64,000 nt of DNA, taken from Lichenicola sp964247755. Its GTDB lineage: Bacteria > Pseudomonadota > Alphaproteobacteria > Acetobacterales > Acetobacteraceae. Positions 7,706 to 16,915 of this stretch are shown here, in pieces. Under the pieces are notes generated by a model that saw nothing but the letters and a program-made list of their open reading frames with translations, was not told the DNA's origin and did not search any database. A program made the position numbers and the translations under genes. The DNA is taken from contig CAXTVX010000002.1 in the NCBI GenBank assembly GCA_964247755.1, forward strand, positions 1 to 64,000, read 5' to 3'. Numbering within the stretch: the stretch's first letter is position 1; the number at the start of each line of letters is the position of its first letter.

Positions 7706-10438
7706 CTAGGGCGCCTGCGTGACCAGCCGGACCGCTTCTGGATGCGCCGAGGCTCCGGCTACCGCCTCGTTCAGGCGTGTCGTCCACTGGGCGAAGTAGG
7801 GATCCGCCGTGTAGTGGGCATACGCGGTCCGCGGAGCTTCGAGAAGGCTGCGGGCCTTCAACAGATCTCCCGTAGCGAAGGCGATGTCGGCCCGCATCAG
7901 GATGGGCTCCAGTGCGGCGACCGGATCCGAGAGGACCGCAGCCAGCGTGTGCGGGTCGACCCGGTCGAGAAACGGCAGCGCCTCCGTGCCGCGGTGGTCA
8001 GCGATCAAGCAGAACGATACCGTCTCGGCAAGCAGTTGCGTCCAGGGCGACGTGTCACCGCCGATAGCGCGCACCCCTCGCCAGGCGTCCTCGGCAGTTG
8101 CGAGCCCCGCGCCGGCTTGGCCACCGCGGCACTGCGCGAGCGCAGCATCGCTCAAGGCCGCAAAGCCGTAGAAGGCCTGAGGGCCCTGCGCGTCGACGAT
8201 CCTCTGATGCAGCAGCATGGCGTCCTTCAGCGCATCGTCATACCTGCCCAATACCCGCTCCAGAGCCTCCCGGTTGGCCAGCATGATGATGGTGTCGCGG
8301 TTTTCCGGTCCGAGCACCGTGACGAAGGCTGGATAGAACCGGTCGATCAGGTCGAGCGCGGCTCGGCTCTGCCCCGACTGCGTCAGCGCGCCCACCCGGA
8401 CCTTCACGGCAAGCAGCGTCTCGGGATGGAACGGCCCCAGAAGCGCCGTTTCCTGCGGCTGCAGTCGATCGAGGACAACGAGGCAGTCGGCGATCCGCGC
8501 CGCTCGCATCAGCGCGTGGGCCTCGCGCTCCCGGAAGCGGAAGCGCTGGACCTGCGTGAACGGGAAGGCTTTGGCGTCCGCTCTGTCTGCCGCACCCTGC
8601 AAAAGCTGGATCGCCTGGTCGAACTTCCCTTCCGCCTCGGCCGCAAGCCCTCGGTCAGCGTCCAGCCAGACCTGGGCCGCGGGTGCGAGAGATCCCGCCT
8701 TGTCGATGCGCGTCGCTGCGCTCGATAGATAGGCCTGCGTCCGCCCCAGCGCGCCGGGCTCGTAGGATCGGGTCTCGAGTGGAATTCGCTCAAGCAGCAG
8801 CAGCGTCGCATGCGGCGAGGCTGGCCCTTCGCCACGTTCATAATCCGCGATCGCCCGGTCATAGGCCTTTCGCGCCGGGCCCCAGGCGCTGCGTGCGTCG
8901 AAGGCCGCTGCCAGCGCCGCATGGATCCGGGCTGCGATGATCGGCGCGCCTGCGAAGCGCGTGTCGACGGAGGCCTCCGCATGACGCGCGGCCTCCATCA
9001 GCGTCTCGTCGGGACGGCCGGAGCGGGCAGGATCGCCACGTGCGAGCAGGTCGTCGGCAAGGAAGCTGTTCTCGGCTACCACCGAGGCGGCCTCACGCTT
9101 CGCGCGCATCGCCAGCACACTCATGCCGGACATCCCCGCGACCAAGAAAAGGCTGGCAAGCACCAGCCAGGGCCGGCGCAATCGAGCGCGCTCCATCCGA
9201 CGCTCGAGATCACGCTGTCGGGCTTCAGCTGCCTGGGCTGCCTCGTCCGCGTGTCGTCGTGCCTCCAGCGTCTCAAGCCGCTCGGCAAGCGCCGCAGCCG
9301 AGGCCAGGCGTGATCCGGGATCGCGTGCCGCCGCCTCCGCGATGTCGATCCTGAGCAGCGGATCCTCGACCTCGTGCGCCCAGTCCGGAGTCAGGACCCG
9401 GGTGAAGTCGCCGACCACCATCTGGTGCAGGAGCACGCCAAGCGAGTAGATGTCGCACGCAGTCGTGGCGGGTGCTCCGTCAAGAAGCTCGGGCGCCATG
9501 TACCGTGCGGTGCCGTATGGAGCGGCGTCGAGATCGCCCGAGGAAGGGAGGCCGCTGATCCCGTTCGAAGCCGCCCTTGCAGCCCCGGTAACCGTTCCCG
9601 CGCCGAAGTCCACCAGCCGGAGGGAGGGCGGGTCGCCGTCGACCAGCACGTTTGCAGGCTTGAGATCGAGATGCAGCACCCCGACCGAATGGGCGAGTGC
9701 CACGATGCGGGCGAGTTCGGCGACCAGGGCGACGCGCCGGGCAAGCGGGATCGCTTGGAGGCCGCCCTGGCTGTCTGCCCAGGAGGCGAGGTCGACGCCC
9801 CCGAACACGCTCTCGATCGAGAACGGCGGCGCCTCGAAGTTCCACTCCAGCACGCGGGCGAACTCGCGTCGCTCGCCGAGCGACGAGTGCAGCAGACGCG
9901 AGAGCGCTGCCTCGCGCTTGAGCCCGGCAAGCCGGGCGAGCGTGGACGCGAACTTGAAGACACGCGCCTCGCGGGTCTTGACGTGACGGACGAGCCAGAC
10001 ACCGTCCTTGCCAAGGCCGCGCTCGAGCCGCCATTGCGGGCGATCCGGAACGGCATCACCCTCCGTGAACTGGGGCGACGGCGGAAGGTCGTCGATCTCG
10101 CCGGCAAGACGTATCTCGACGCCGATCTTGTAGCCCGCCTTCGGCACGGAGATGACGATCGAGTGGTCGCGGTCGTCCAGCGCCTGTCTGAGCTTCGCGA
10201 TCGCGACGGTAACGGACGCGTCGCCGACGATGACCGGTGCCCAGCCGGCCTCAACTAGCTCATCCTTGGAGCGGACTGTGCCGCCGGCCTCGAGCAGGGC
10301 ACGGAGCACCAGAAGCGGCTTGGTCTCGAGCGGACGGACTCGGCCGTTGACCCGAAGCTCGAACCGCCCTTCGTCGAGTTCAGCCGAGCCGAAGATCCAG
10401 ACCCTTGACCGGCCCTGTCTGCCCGTCTCGTCGCCCAT
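7706..10438 (-). CDS. Winged-helix / Ser-Thr kinase / TPR fusion regulator
   Basis: 910 aa. Residues about 13-112 form an OmpR-type winged helix (W-x-F ... LETKPLLVLRALLE ... VAIAKLRQAL ... GYKI). Residues about 135-395 form a protein kinase: Gly-rich loop GLGKDG (141-146), Lys162 in VFKFA, helix-C Glu176, catalytic HLDLKPAN (Asp258, Asn263), DFG (Asp277) and APE (315-317), so catalysis looks intact. A predicted membrane helix lies at about 423-445, followed by about 450 residues of TPR-like helices. A DNA-binding domain on the same chain as a kinase and a membrane segment suggests a membrane-tethered one-protein signalling device, related in outline to CadC-like regulators and Hanks kinases. 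It lies in the recombinase/tRNA-linked segment. Targets unknown. Confidence 0.88.
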   Translation of the reverse strand: MGDETGRQGRSRVWIFGSAELDEGRFELRVNGRVRPLETKPLLVLRALLEAGGTVRSKDELVEAGWAPVIVGDASVTVAIAKLRQALDDRDHSIVISVPKAGYKIGVEIRLAGEIDDLPPSPQFTEGDAVPDRPQWRLERGLGKDGVWLVRHVKTREARVFKFASTLARLAGLKREAALSRLLHSSLGERREFARVLEWNFEAPPFSIESVFGGVDLASWADSQGGLQAIPLARRVALVAELARIVALAHSVGVLHLDLKPANVLVDGDPPSLRLVDFGAGTVTGAARAASNGISGLPSSGDLDAAPYGTARYMAPELLDGAPATTACDIYSLGVLLHQMVVGDFTRVLTPDWAHEVEDPLLRIDIAEAAARDPGSRLASAAALAERLETLEARRHADEAAQAAEARQRDLERRMERARLRRPWLVLASLFLVAGMSGMSVLAMRAKREAASVVAENSFLADDLLARGDPARSGRPDETLMEAARHAEASVDTRFAGAPIIAARIHAALAAAFDARSAWGPARKAYDRAIADYERGEGPASPHATLLLLERIPLETRSYEPGALGRTQAYLSSAATRIDKAGSLAPAAQVWLDADRGLAAEAEGKFDQAIQLLQGAADRADAKAFPFTQVQRFRFREREAHALMRAARIADCLVVLDRLQPQETALLGPFHPETLLAVKVRVGALTQSGQSRAALDLIDRFYPAFVTVLGPENRDTIIMLANREALERVLGRYDDALKDAMLLHQRIVDAQGPQAFYGFAALSDAALAQCRGGQAGAGLATAEDAWRGVRAIGGDTSPWTQLLAETVSFCLIADHRGTEALPFLDRVDPHTLAAVLSDPVAALEPILMRADIAFATGDLLKARSLLEAPRTAYAHYTADPYFAQWTTRLNEAVAGASAHPEAVRLVTQAP

Positions 10439-10675
10439 CTTGCTCGTTCAATGCAATTCGTATCGATCAAGCTAGATGGGCTTCGGGCGGAACGGTAGCG
10501 GGCTTCTGCAAAGAAACCGGGAAATGTTCGACTTTTTGCGACGCGTCCCGCTTTCTCCAGAACATCAATCCAAGGATTCTGGACGCCGGTGACCACGCAG
10601 GGCCCAGCCGGCCTGACCAGAATGAAGGTCGCCTGATTTCACAGGGCTCGTGCCAGGAGTGATTTTCGCTGGAAC

Positions 10676-11557
10676 TCATGGATCGCACCAGGTCTGGATA
10701 GTGGTAAGGGCGGTCGAACGGCCGGAACGAACTGCGTCTGCTGTGGATCCGCGTCCCTGACGCAGCAGCTGGGCGTCACGTCTCCTTCGCTGTCTCGCGC
10801 CAAGCCCCGCGGTCCGGCTTGCGTCCTTCCGGCATCGCCTGAGCGGCCGCCTGAGCGTCGATCTGCTGCAGGATACGACGCACGCTGACAACGCCGAGCC
10901 GGCGCACCAGCCCGCCGTACACATGACTACTCGGAACACCGGGCCGTAGGTGATACCGGACCGCTGCAGCCAGCGCTCCAGCGCCTGTGCCGGGCACTGC
11001 GGATCACCGCGCCGCCGGGGTAGCCGCACCGCCTGCTCCAGCTGCTCCCCTGCCCGCACCGACAGGACGAGCTCCCCATCCCCGAAGCGCAGGTCCTCCC
11101 GGTCGATCCCCGGCAACCTCGGCCGGCGTCAGGCCGCCCGCCTGGATCAGCAGCAGCAGCGCCCGGTTGCGCAGGCCGGCCAGATCCTCGCCGCAGCTGT
11201 TCAGCCGGACGAGCACCGCCTCGCCCACCGCCTGCCGCCGGCGGAATGCGGCCCGCACCGCGGCGTGGGCAGTCGGCGGTGCCATGCTGTGGCCCGTACG
11301 GTGCTTGGCGACCGCCGCCATGCACAGCTTGACGCCGTTCGGTGCGAGCGACGGCGGCAGGCTGTCGATGTAGGCGACGAGCCGTTCCGGCGGCACCGGC
11401 AGGGCTGCGGGCCAGCCTTGGCGGCGCACCAGGCGACGAAGCCCTGCCAGGCGCCGGCGTAGACCCGTCGCGTCTCCAGGCGGAGCCTGCCTCCCGTCAA
11501 GCCGGGTCCAGCAGCATGACCGTCTGCCGGAGCCGGTTCCTGCCTGCTGCAGGTCAT
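10676..11557 (-). pseudogene. Shattered tyrosine recombinase/integrase
   Basis: Pieces of one phage-integrase-like protein occur in order on the minus strand in shifting frames. About 11485-11410 holds a core-binding start (LETRRVYAGAWQGFVAW). About 11405-11111, in another frame, continues with PVPPERLVAYIDSL ... LRNRALLLLIQAGGLTPAEV. About 11110-10930, in a third, gives IDREDLRFGDGELVLSV ... ALERWLQRSGI. About 10937-10776 gives VYGGLVRRLGVVSVRRILQQ, and the last 100 nt give a final fragment. At least three or four frameshifts are needed and no intact R-H-R-Y catalytic set can be assembled, so it is dead. It sits about 600 nt from tRNA-Ser, a common integration site. Confidence 0.65.
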
Positions 11558-12194
11558 GAGCGAGGTGGACAGGTCGGGCTCCTACGGGATCCAGCAGGCG
11601 CCGAGCCGACGGCGCCTGGTTGCTATCCGGCGTCTGGCCAGCGTGAAACAAGACGGCAACTGCTGATAGCCGGCATACAACCTGTCGTTTGAGTTTACAA
11701 ACCCACCCTGTCTCCTGAAACCCGTTCTAACTCATTGTGTTTGCCTATCCTTTTCGCTTCCGTCGCCCTCACCCACCGCTTTCCTGCTCCCTTCCCTATG
11801 CCCGATAAGTGTGATTGTTAGGCATGTGGAAGGACGGCACAACTAGGCATTGAGGCTGACGAGCACACGTAAAAGCAGCGTATCCCTGATCTGCCAGCGG
11901 TCGCGATAGCCTTGAAGCTCCGGCCACCATGATGACTTAGTTGCCGCCTCACCTGGAGCCGTCCGCGCCTCATCCTGCCATGGCTTGGCGATGATGCCTC
12001 GCCGATCACTACACGTCTCACGTCGTGCACATTTACTCGCGCGCCATTCGGGCGGAGCGGAGCCTTCTGAGGAAGCCGAAATTCTGCCGGAACAGCGGCA
12101 TCGCACTCCATGCAACAAAACGGGGTAGAAACGGGGGTTAAAAACACTATTGCGCTGAAATACACAATGCTTTGAATGCTTTAGCAGGCGTCGC
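11558..12194. other. Non-coding remnant segment between dead recombinase and tRNA-Ser
   Basis: About 640 bases with no convincing gene. It is noticeably less GC-rich than the rest of the window, especially 11690-11830. A small inverted repeat (GTTTG-6-CAAAC) lies near 11690-11705. Open frames on the minus strand at 11818-12165 and 11843-12235 run into the tRNA or show mixed codon use. The second contains a helical-looking stretch (AATKSSWWPELQGYRDRW) that could be debris of a mobile-element gene. No direct repeat of the tRNA 3' end was found here. Confidence 0.45.
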
Positions 12195-12284
12195 TGGCGG
12201 ACAGGGTGGGATTCGAACCCACGGCGGGCTTGCACCCGCGGCGGTTTTCAAGACCGCTGCCTTAAACCACTCGGCCACCTGTCC
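12195..12284 (-). tRNA. tRNA-Ser(TGA)
   Basis: Read on the minus strand, the acceptor stem GGACAGG pairs perfectly with CCTGTCC. The anticodon loop is CTTGAAA (anticodon TGA), a long variable arm (GCGGGTGCAAGCCCGC) is present as expected for serine, and the T loop is GGTTCGAATCC. The discriminator G and a genomically encoded CCA follow (12195-12198). A class II tRNA of 90 nt including CCA. Confidence 0.95.
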
Positions 12285-12528
12285 CGCTGCAGCATCCTAG
12301 AGGTCTGGAACGGGGTATGGAAGCAAGCCGTCCATCGCCGGGCCACCGGCGCCAGGTATCGTGCTGCCCGCCGCCTGATGACGGCTCCCGCCACGCCGGG
12401 ACACGCACATGGATCACGCATCCTTCATCGAGCAGATTCATCCCCGAGGCACCGCGTCATGGGATATTGCGTCGCGAATGGGCGCACCAGGGAGCCGGCG
12501 CCGTGGCCGCCGGTAAAGGAGCACCTCG

Positions 12529-13032
12529 ATGCCGGTGAGGATGCGCACGTCCCGGATCAGCTGGATGACCGTGCTGGCAGCAGCCGGCGTTCTCGCCGGC
12601 ACCATCCGGGCGGAGGGCGCCCCGGGAACGGGGCCGATTGCCGCGCCGCCCAGGACGATCGAGTGGCCCGGTTTTCCGCTGGCGGCGGCCACTGCTTCCG
12701 CCTCGGGCGCCGCGGAGGCGCGATCGCAGGCCACCGCAGCACCGTTGCAGGGCCCGCTGAACGTCCCGACAGCAAGCGGGCACAGCCGAAGACATGCCCG
12801 TCCGATCCGTCCCGTTCACCTTCGCCGATTGGCGCCCCGGGCGGCCCCGATCCTGGTCGCGGCAGCACCCGTGGTGCCGTTCGTTCCGGTCTACGTCTAC
12901 CCGCCCCCGCTGGTGTATCGGCCGGTGGTGCCGGTCTACGCCGTCCGCCCGTTCTTCTACCGGCCCTTTTATCGATCCTTCTACAGGCCGTTCTTCTATC
13001 GACCGTACTTCTACAACCGCAGCGCCTACTGA
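12529..13032 (+). CDS. Secreted Tyr/Arg/Pro-repeat protein, 167 aa
   Basis: The ATG is preceded by AAAGGAG at 7 nt. Residues about 10-30 form a signal peptide after a basic start. The middle is Ala/Pro/Ser-rich. The C-terminal third is a low-complexity beta-type repeat of aromatic-Arg-Pro units (FFYRPFYRSFYRPFFYRPY) after Val/Pro/Tyr motifs. Such YRP/YYP tails occur in small secreted proteins of soil and plant-associated alphaproteobacteria, but no function is established. Probably an extracellular or wall-associated protein. It stands alone between tRNA-Ser and the ATP-grasp operon, on the same strand as the latter. Confidence 0.6.
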   Translation: MPVRMRTSRISWMTVLAAAGVLAGTIRAEGAPGTGPIAAPPRTIEWPGFPLAAATASASGAAEARSQATAAPLQGPLNVPTASGHSRRHARPIRPVHLRRLAPRAAPILVAAAPVVPFVPVYVYPPPLVYRPVVPVYAVRPFFYRPFYRSFYRPFFYRPYFYNRSAY

Positions 13033-13205
13033 ACGGGGGCAGCCGCTGCAGGTCCGTCATCGGCAGCGCCCGGATCACGTCTAGCCAGATGGCGGGTTTC
13101 TTGCTTCCCTGATCGCCATCGACGACAGCATCAGGTGGATGGAATGACTCCCTCACGCCTGGACCGGGCGGGACCGCGCCGCACGGTTGACGGGTCCGGG
13201 ACGCG

Positions 13206-14684
13206 ATGAGCGCTCCGGATGCAAGAACCTTGGCAGCGGAGCCAGCGACCGGTGGCCTGTTCGCCGGCTACGGCATGCCGAGCTTCTTCTGCGAGATCAT
13301 GAAGGCCTCGGATCCGGAGGAGCCGACGGTGCGGCTGATCCGCGACCGGCTGCGCGGCCTCGACGTCGCCGAGCTGCGGCGACGCGCGGCCGCGGCGGAG
13401 GCCGAGCTGTACAACCTGGGCATCACCTTCACGGTGTACTCCGAGCGCGACGCCATCGACCGGATCCTGCCGTTCGACCTGATCCCGCGCATCCTCACCG
13501 CCGCCGAATGGGACACGATCGAGCGCGGCGTGGTGCAGCGCGTCACCGCCATCAACCGGTTCCTGTGGGACATCTACCACGAGCAGGCGATCCTGAAGGA
13601 CGGGATCGTGCCGCGCGAGCTGGTGCTGGGCAACGCCAACTTCCGGCCCGAGATGATGGGGCTCGACGTGCCGCTCGGCGTGTATGTCCACGTCAACGGC
13701 ACCGACATCGTACGCGACGATGCCGGCCGGTTCCTGGTGCTGGAGGACAACGCCCGCACCCCATCCGGCGTGTCCTACGTGATCGAGAACCGGCACATGA
13801 TGCTGCGCGTGCTGCCGGACCTGGTGGCCGGCATCGGCATCCGCCCGGTGGAGGAGTACGGCGTGCGCCTGCAGCAGGCGCTGGCGGCCGTGGCACCCGC
13901 CGGCGTTGTCGATCCGCAGGTCGTGCTGCTGTCGCCAGGCATCTACAACGCGGCCTACTTCGAGCATGTGTTCCTGGCGCGCGAGATGGGCGTGCCGCTG
14001 GTCGAGGGCCGCGACCTGGTGGTCGAGAACGCGCGCGTGTTCATGCGCACCATCGCCGGCCTGCGCCCGGTGCACTCGATCTACCGCCGCCTGAACGACG
14101 ACTTCCTCGATCCCGACGTGTTCCGTCCCGACAGCCAGCTCGGCGTGCGCGGACTGCTGGACGCCTGGCGACGCGGCAACGTCGCGATCGCCAACGCGGT
14201 CGGCACCGGGGTCGCCGACGACAAGGCGATCTATGCCTATATGCCGCGGATCATCCGCTACTACCTCGGCGAGGAGCCGGTGCTCGACAACGTCGAGACC
14301 CGGATCTGCCGCGAGCCGGAAGGCCTGCAGTACACGCTCGACAACCTCGAGCGCCTGGTGGTGAAGCCGGTCGGCGAGTCCGGCGGCTACGGCCTGATCA
14401 TCGGCCCGCACGCGACCAGGGCAGAGCTGGACGAGTTCCGCGCCAAGCTCAAGGCGGATCCGGCCAACTACATCAGCCAGCCGGTGATCAACCTGTCCAC
14501 CGCCCCTACCCTGTGCGAGAACGGCGTCGAGGCGCGTCACGTCGACCTGCGCCCGTTCGCGGTGACCGGCGCCAGCACCTGGGTGCTGCCGGGCGGACTG
14601 TCGCGGGTGGCGCTGAAGAAGGGCTCGCTGGTGGTGAATTCCTCGCAGGGCGGCGGCTCGAAAGACACGTGGGTGCTGTCGTGA
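13206..14684 (+). CDS. Circularly permuted ATP-grasp protein (type 2)
   Basis: 492 aa, typical length for the CP-ATP-grasp family formerly called DUF404/DUF407. Conserved stretches include GITFTVYSE ... RILPFDLIPRI, INRFLWDIYHEQ, HVNGTDIVRDDAGRFLVLEDNARTPSGVSYVIENR, LSPGIYNAAYFEHVFLAREMG, LVVKPVGESGGYG and the end SRVALKKGSLVVNSSQGGGSKDTWVL. These proteins are ATP-dependent carboxylate-amine ligases thought to make short peptides or peptide-tagged products. The next gene, 13 nt downstream, encodes the alpha-E protein that almost always accompanies them. A transglutaminase-like protease gene often completes the set but is absent here. The ribosome site is weak; the ATG at 13206 fits the conserved N-terminus. 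Confidence 0.9.
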   Translation: MSAPDARTLAAEPATGGLFAGYGMPSFFCEIMKASDPEEPTVRLIRDRLRGLDVAELRRRAAAAEAELYNLGITFTVYSERDAIDRILPFDLIPRILTAAEWDTIERGVVQRVTAINRFLWDIYHEQAILKDGIVPRELVLGNANFRPEMMGLDVPLGVYVHVNGTDIVRDDAGRFLVLEDNARTPSGVSYVIENRHMMLRVLPDLVAGIGIRPVEEYGVRLQQALAAVAPAGVVDPQVVLLSPGIYNAAYFEHVFLAREMGVPLVEGRDLVVENARVFMRTIAGLRPVHSIYRRLNDDFLDPDVFRPDSQLGVRGLLDAWRRGNVAIANAVGTGVADDKAIYAYMPRIIRYYLGEEPVLDNVETRICREPEGLQYTLDNLERLVVKPVGESGGYGLIIGPHATRAELDEFRAKLKADPANYISQPVINLSTAPTLCENGVEARHVDLRPFAVTGASTWVLPGGLSRVALKKGSLVVNSSQGGGSKDTWVLS

Positions 14685-14697
14685 CGGGACGGGCGGA

Positions 14698-15810
14698 GTG
14701 AGCGAAACCGCGCCGGGTGCGCTGCAGGCACAGGCGCTGCTGTCGCGTTACGCCGAGAACATCGTCTGGCTGGCGCGCTACATGGAGCGCATCGAGAACC
14801 TGGCCCGCATCATCGACGTCACCGAAACCTTCACCCGCACCAGCCAGGTGGAGAACGGCTGGCGCTCGGTGATCCAGATCAACTCGGACGAGGAGCGCTA
14901 CCACGCCGCGCGGCAGGAGGCCGACATGCAGGGCGTGGCGGAGTTCTACGTGCTGGACCGGGAAAACCCGAGCTCGATCGCGAGCCTGATCAACGCGTCG
15001 CGCGAGAACGCCCGCACCCTGCGCCCGCTGATCTCGACCGAGATGTGGACGCACATCAACGTGTTCCACGGCTGGGTCAGACAGCTCGGTAGCCACGACA
15101 TCCGCTCCTCGCAGCTGTCCGGCCTATGCGCTCGGCTGAAGCAGGAATGCCAGACCCACAACGGCATCATCGAGGGCACGTTCTATCGCGACCAGGGCTG
15201 GTACTTCTACATGATCGGCAAGTACCTGGAGCGCGGCGACCAGACCACGCGCCTGGTCGACATCAAGTACCATACCCTGCTGCCACCCGAGATCGGGATC
15301 GGCAGCCCGGTCGACATCAGCCAGTGGAGCGCGGTGCTGCGCTCGGCAGCGGCCTATCATGCTTACCGCCGGGTAATGCCGCGCGCGCTGACCGCGCCGG
15401 CGGTGGCGGGATTCCTGCTGCTCAACAACGCGTTCCCCCGCTCGCTGGTGCTGACCCTTCGCCAGGTCTACGGTAGCCTGTCGCAGTTACGCACCGATTA
15501 CGGTCTGCGGCAGGGCGGCACCGCCCTGGAGCGGCTGGAGGAGCTGCGCGCGGCGCTGTCGGACCAGACGATCGAGCAGATCATCCTGCGCGGCCTGCAC
15601 GAGTTCCTGGACTGGGTGCAGGTCGAGCTACGGCACATCCAGAACGACGTCGCCGACGCGTTCTGGTCGCTGCAGCCCGCCAAGCAGGAGGCTGAATCCG
15701 CGTCCGGCATGACCCAGAGCATGGGCGGGATGACGCAAAGCCTGGGCGACATGAGCCAGAGCTTCGGCCGCGACGTGTCCTCGGCCGGTCGGGGCGACCG
15801 GAGCGCCTGA
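14698..15810 (+). CDS. Alpha-E domain protein, partner of CP-ATP-grasp
   Basis: 370 aa, almost entirely alpha-helical, with the family start LLSRYAENIVWLARYMERIENLARIIDVTE and the DQGWYFYMIGKYLERGDQTTRLVDIKYH block. It starts at GTG 14698, 13 nt after the ATP-grasp stop, so the two form one operon. Alpha-E proteins are genomically tied to CP-ATP-grasp ligases and are thought to take part in the same peptide-forming reaction, though biochemical proof is thin. The C-terminus carries a short lineage-specific tandem repeat, MTQSMGG-MTQSLGD-MSQSFGR, at about residues 340-360, absent from the core domain. Confidence 0.88.
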   Translation: MSETAPGALQAQALLSRYAENIVWLARYMERIENLARIIDVTETFTRTSQVENGWRSVIQINSDEERYHAARQEADMQGVAEFYVLDRENPSSIASLINASRENARTLRPLISTEMWTHINVFHGWVRQLGSHDIRSSQLSGLCARLKQECQTHNGIIEGTFYRDQGWYFYMIGKYLERGDQTTRLVDIKYHTLLPPEIGIGSPVDISQWSAVLRSAAAYHAYRRVMPRALTAPAVAGFLLLNNAFPRSLVLTLRQVYGSLSQLRTDYGLRQGGTALERLEELRAALSDQTIEQIILRGLHEFLDWVQVELRHIQNDVADAFWSLQPAKQEAESASGMTQSMGGMTQSLGDMSQSFGRDVSSAGRGDRSA

Positions 15811-16442
15811 GCCGCCGGTTCAATTAGATGAGCCGAAGCCGGACCATCTCTGCCGACACCGAAACACCGCTGCGCAAAGTATCCGAACCTTGCGTCGCAT
15901 CCCTTCGTGACTGGCGCCGGCGGACGATCTTCCTTGGCCGGCCGCGGGCTGGCCGATCTTGTCCCGACAGACGACATCCGGTCTCCACCCTGCGCTTAAC
16001 AGCCACCGGGTGATGATCGGCGGCACGAGCGTGAGCACCCCTGCTCTGAGCCGGCTTCTACGGCCCTGCAATTATCGCCCCAATGGGTCCGGGTTTCGGA
16101 CAACCTGCTTCGCCAACGATCAACTCCACACCGTCGGCACCTTCAGCAGCCTTATGGGATCAGGCTTCGACTTTCTCCAGGGGAGCAGTAGTGCCGATCG
16201 GGACGCAGTTCCAGCAGGCCGCGGAGATCCGGGCGCGGAGGTTGGCTCAGCCCCGTTCCTGGGATTATGCCAGCGACGCGTCTCGGATCGGACCGCAGCC
16301 TTACACTGCGCCACGTCCGGGATGGGCCGGCTGCCGACCCGACCAATCCTCATCCGCTTAGCAAGAACCGTTAGGAAAGCAACCTTCCTTCGCTACACTA
16401 TCGACACGTGAGGTCGCGACGGTGTGCAGCCAGCAACGGCGA
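15811..16442. other. Intergenic region without a convincing gene
   Basis: 632 bases with mixed codon patterns in all frames. One short plus-strand frame, GTG 16191 to TAG 16361 (56 codons), has GGGAG about 6 nt upstream and reasonable codon use in its first half (PIGTQFQQAAEIRARRLAQP), so a tiny protein is possible but unproven. No promoter, terminator or RNA structure stood out. The region adjoins a broken monooxygenase gene, so it may be decaying sequence. Confidence 0.35.
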
Positions 16443-16721
16443 TCAGGTGCCTGCAACCGGATGCGTTACCATCCGCATGCCCATGCCCGCTATCATCGGC
16501 CGACCCTTCGTCAGCGCCTCCTGTACCGCGGGAAGCCGAAGCGAGGCAACGTGGCTGTCGGTCCACACCTCGGTGACTCAGACAGCGTCGGCCCGCGCGG
16601 CATCCTCGGCAATGACGTAGCTCAGGCAGCCCGGCACCCCTTTCGTGCCGGCGGCTACGACCCGGATCAGTTCATCCCGCTGACCCGGACCGGTCACGAA
16701 CTGGCTGATCAACCCATACAT
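16443..16721 (-). pseudogene. Antibiotic-biosynthesis/quinol monooxygenase-like gene with one in-frame TGA
   Basis: From ATG 16719-16721 (GGAG 8 nt upstream) the minus strand reads MYGLISQFVTGPGQRDELIR ... VPGCLSYVIAEDAARADAV, meets TGA at 16578-16580, and continues in the same frame as VTEVWTDSHVASLRLPAVQEAL ... GRPMIAGMGMRMVTHPVAG to a second TGA at 16443-16445. Both halves join into a full-length 92-residue ABM-superfamily protein (YgiN-like heme-independent monooxygenase fold). Family members usually have Trp in the WVTEVW block at this place, so a single TGG-to-TGA change explains it. No frameshift is needed, which suggests recent loss or programmed readthrough. Confidence 0.75.
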
Positions 16722-16915
16722 CACTTAGCTCCAGACTCATGCTGCCCGAGCGCGACCGACGTCTAGGAGCCTGAAGCCAACCATGCCGCCAGACGTGAAG
16801 AGCTGTCGGTCAAATTCCAGCTCAGACTCCTGCAGAGACGGGACACGAAGATGACGGGGTGTCCGGCAACAGCCCCCGAGGCGTCACCAGATGCCATCAC
16901 GGCTGGCCAGGACGC

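Noticed and set aside
11703..11715. CCCACCCTGTC, matching the 3' part of tRNA-Ser, as a possible att site
   Set aside because: It is in opposite orientation to the tRNA copy and only 11 nt long, so not a direct repeat left by integration.
12307..12332. EcfG-type promoter (GGAAC-17-CGTC) before the YRP-repeat gene
   Set aside because: The -10 differs from CGTT and the distance to the gene is about 200 nt, too weak to call.
13131..14540. 469-codon minus-strand open frame
   Set aside because: Lies antisense to the ATP-grasp gene; Asp/His/Val/Leu-heavy composition typical of antisense frames in GC-rich DNA, with no family motif.
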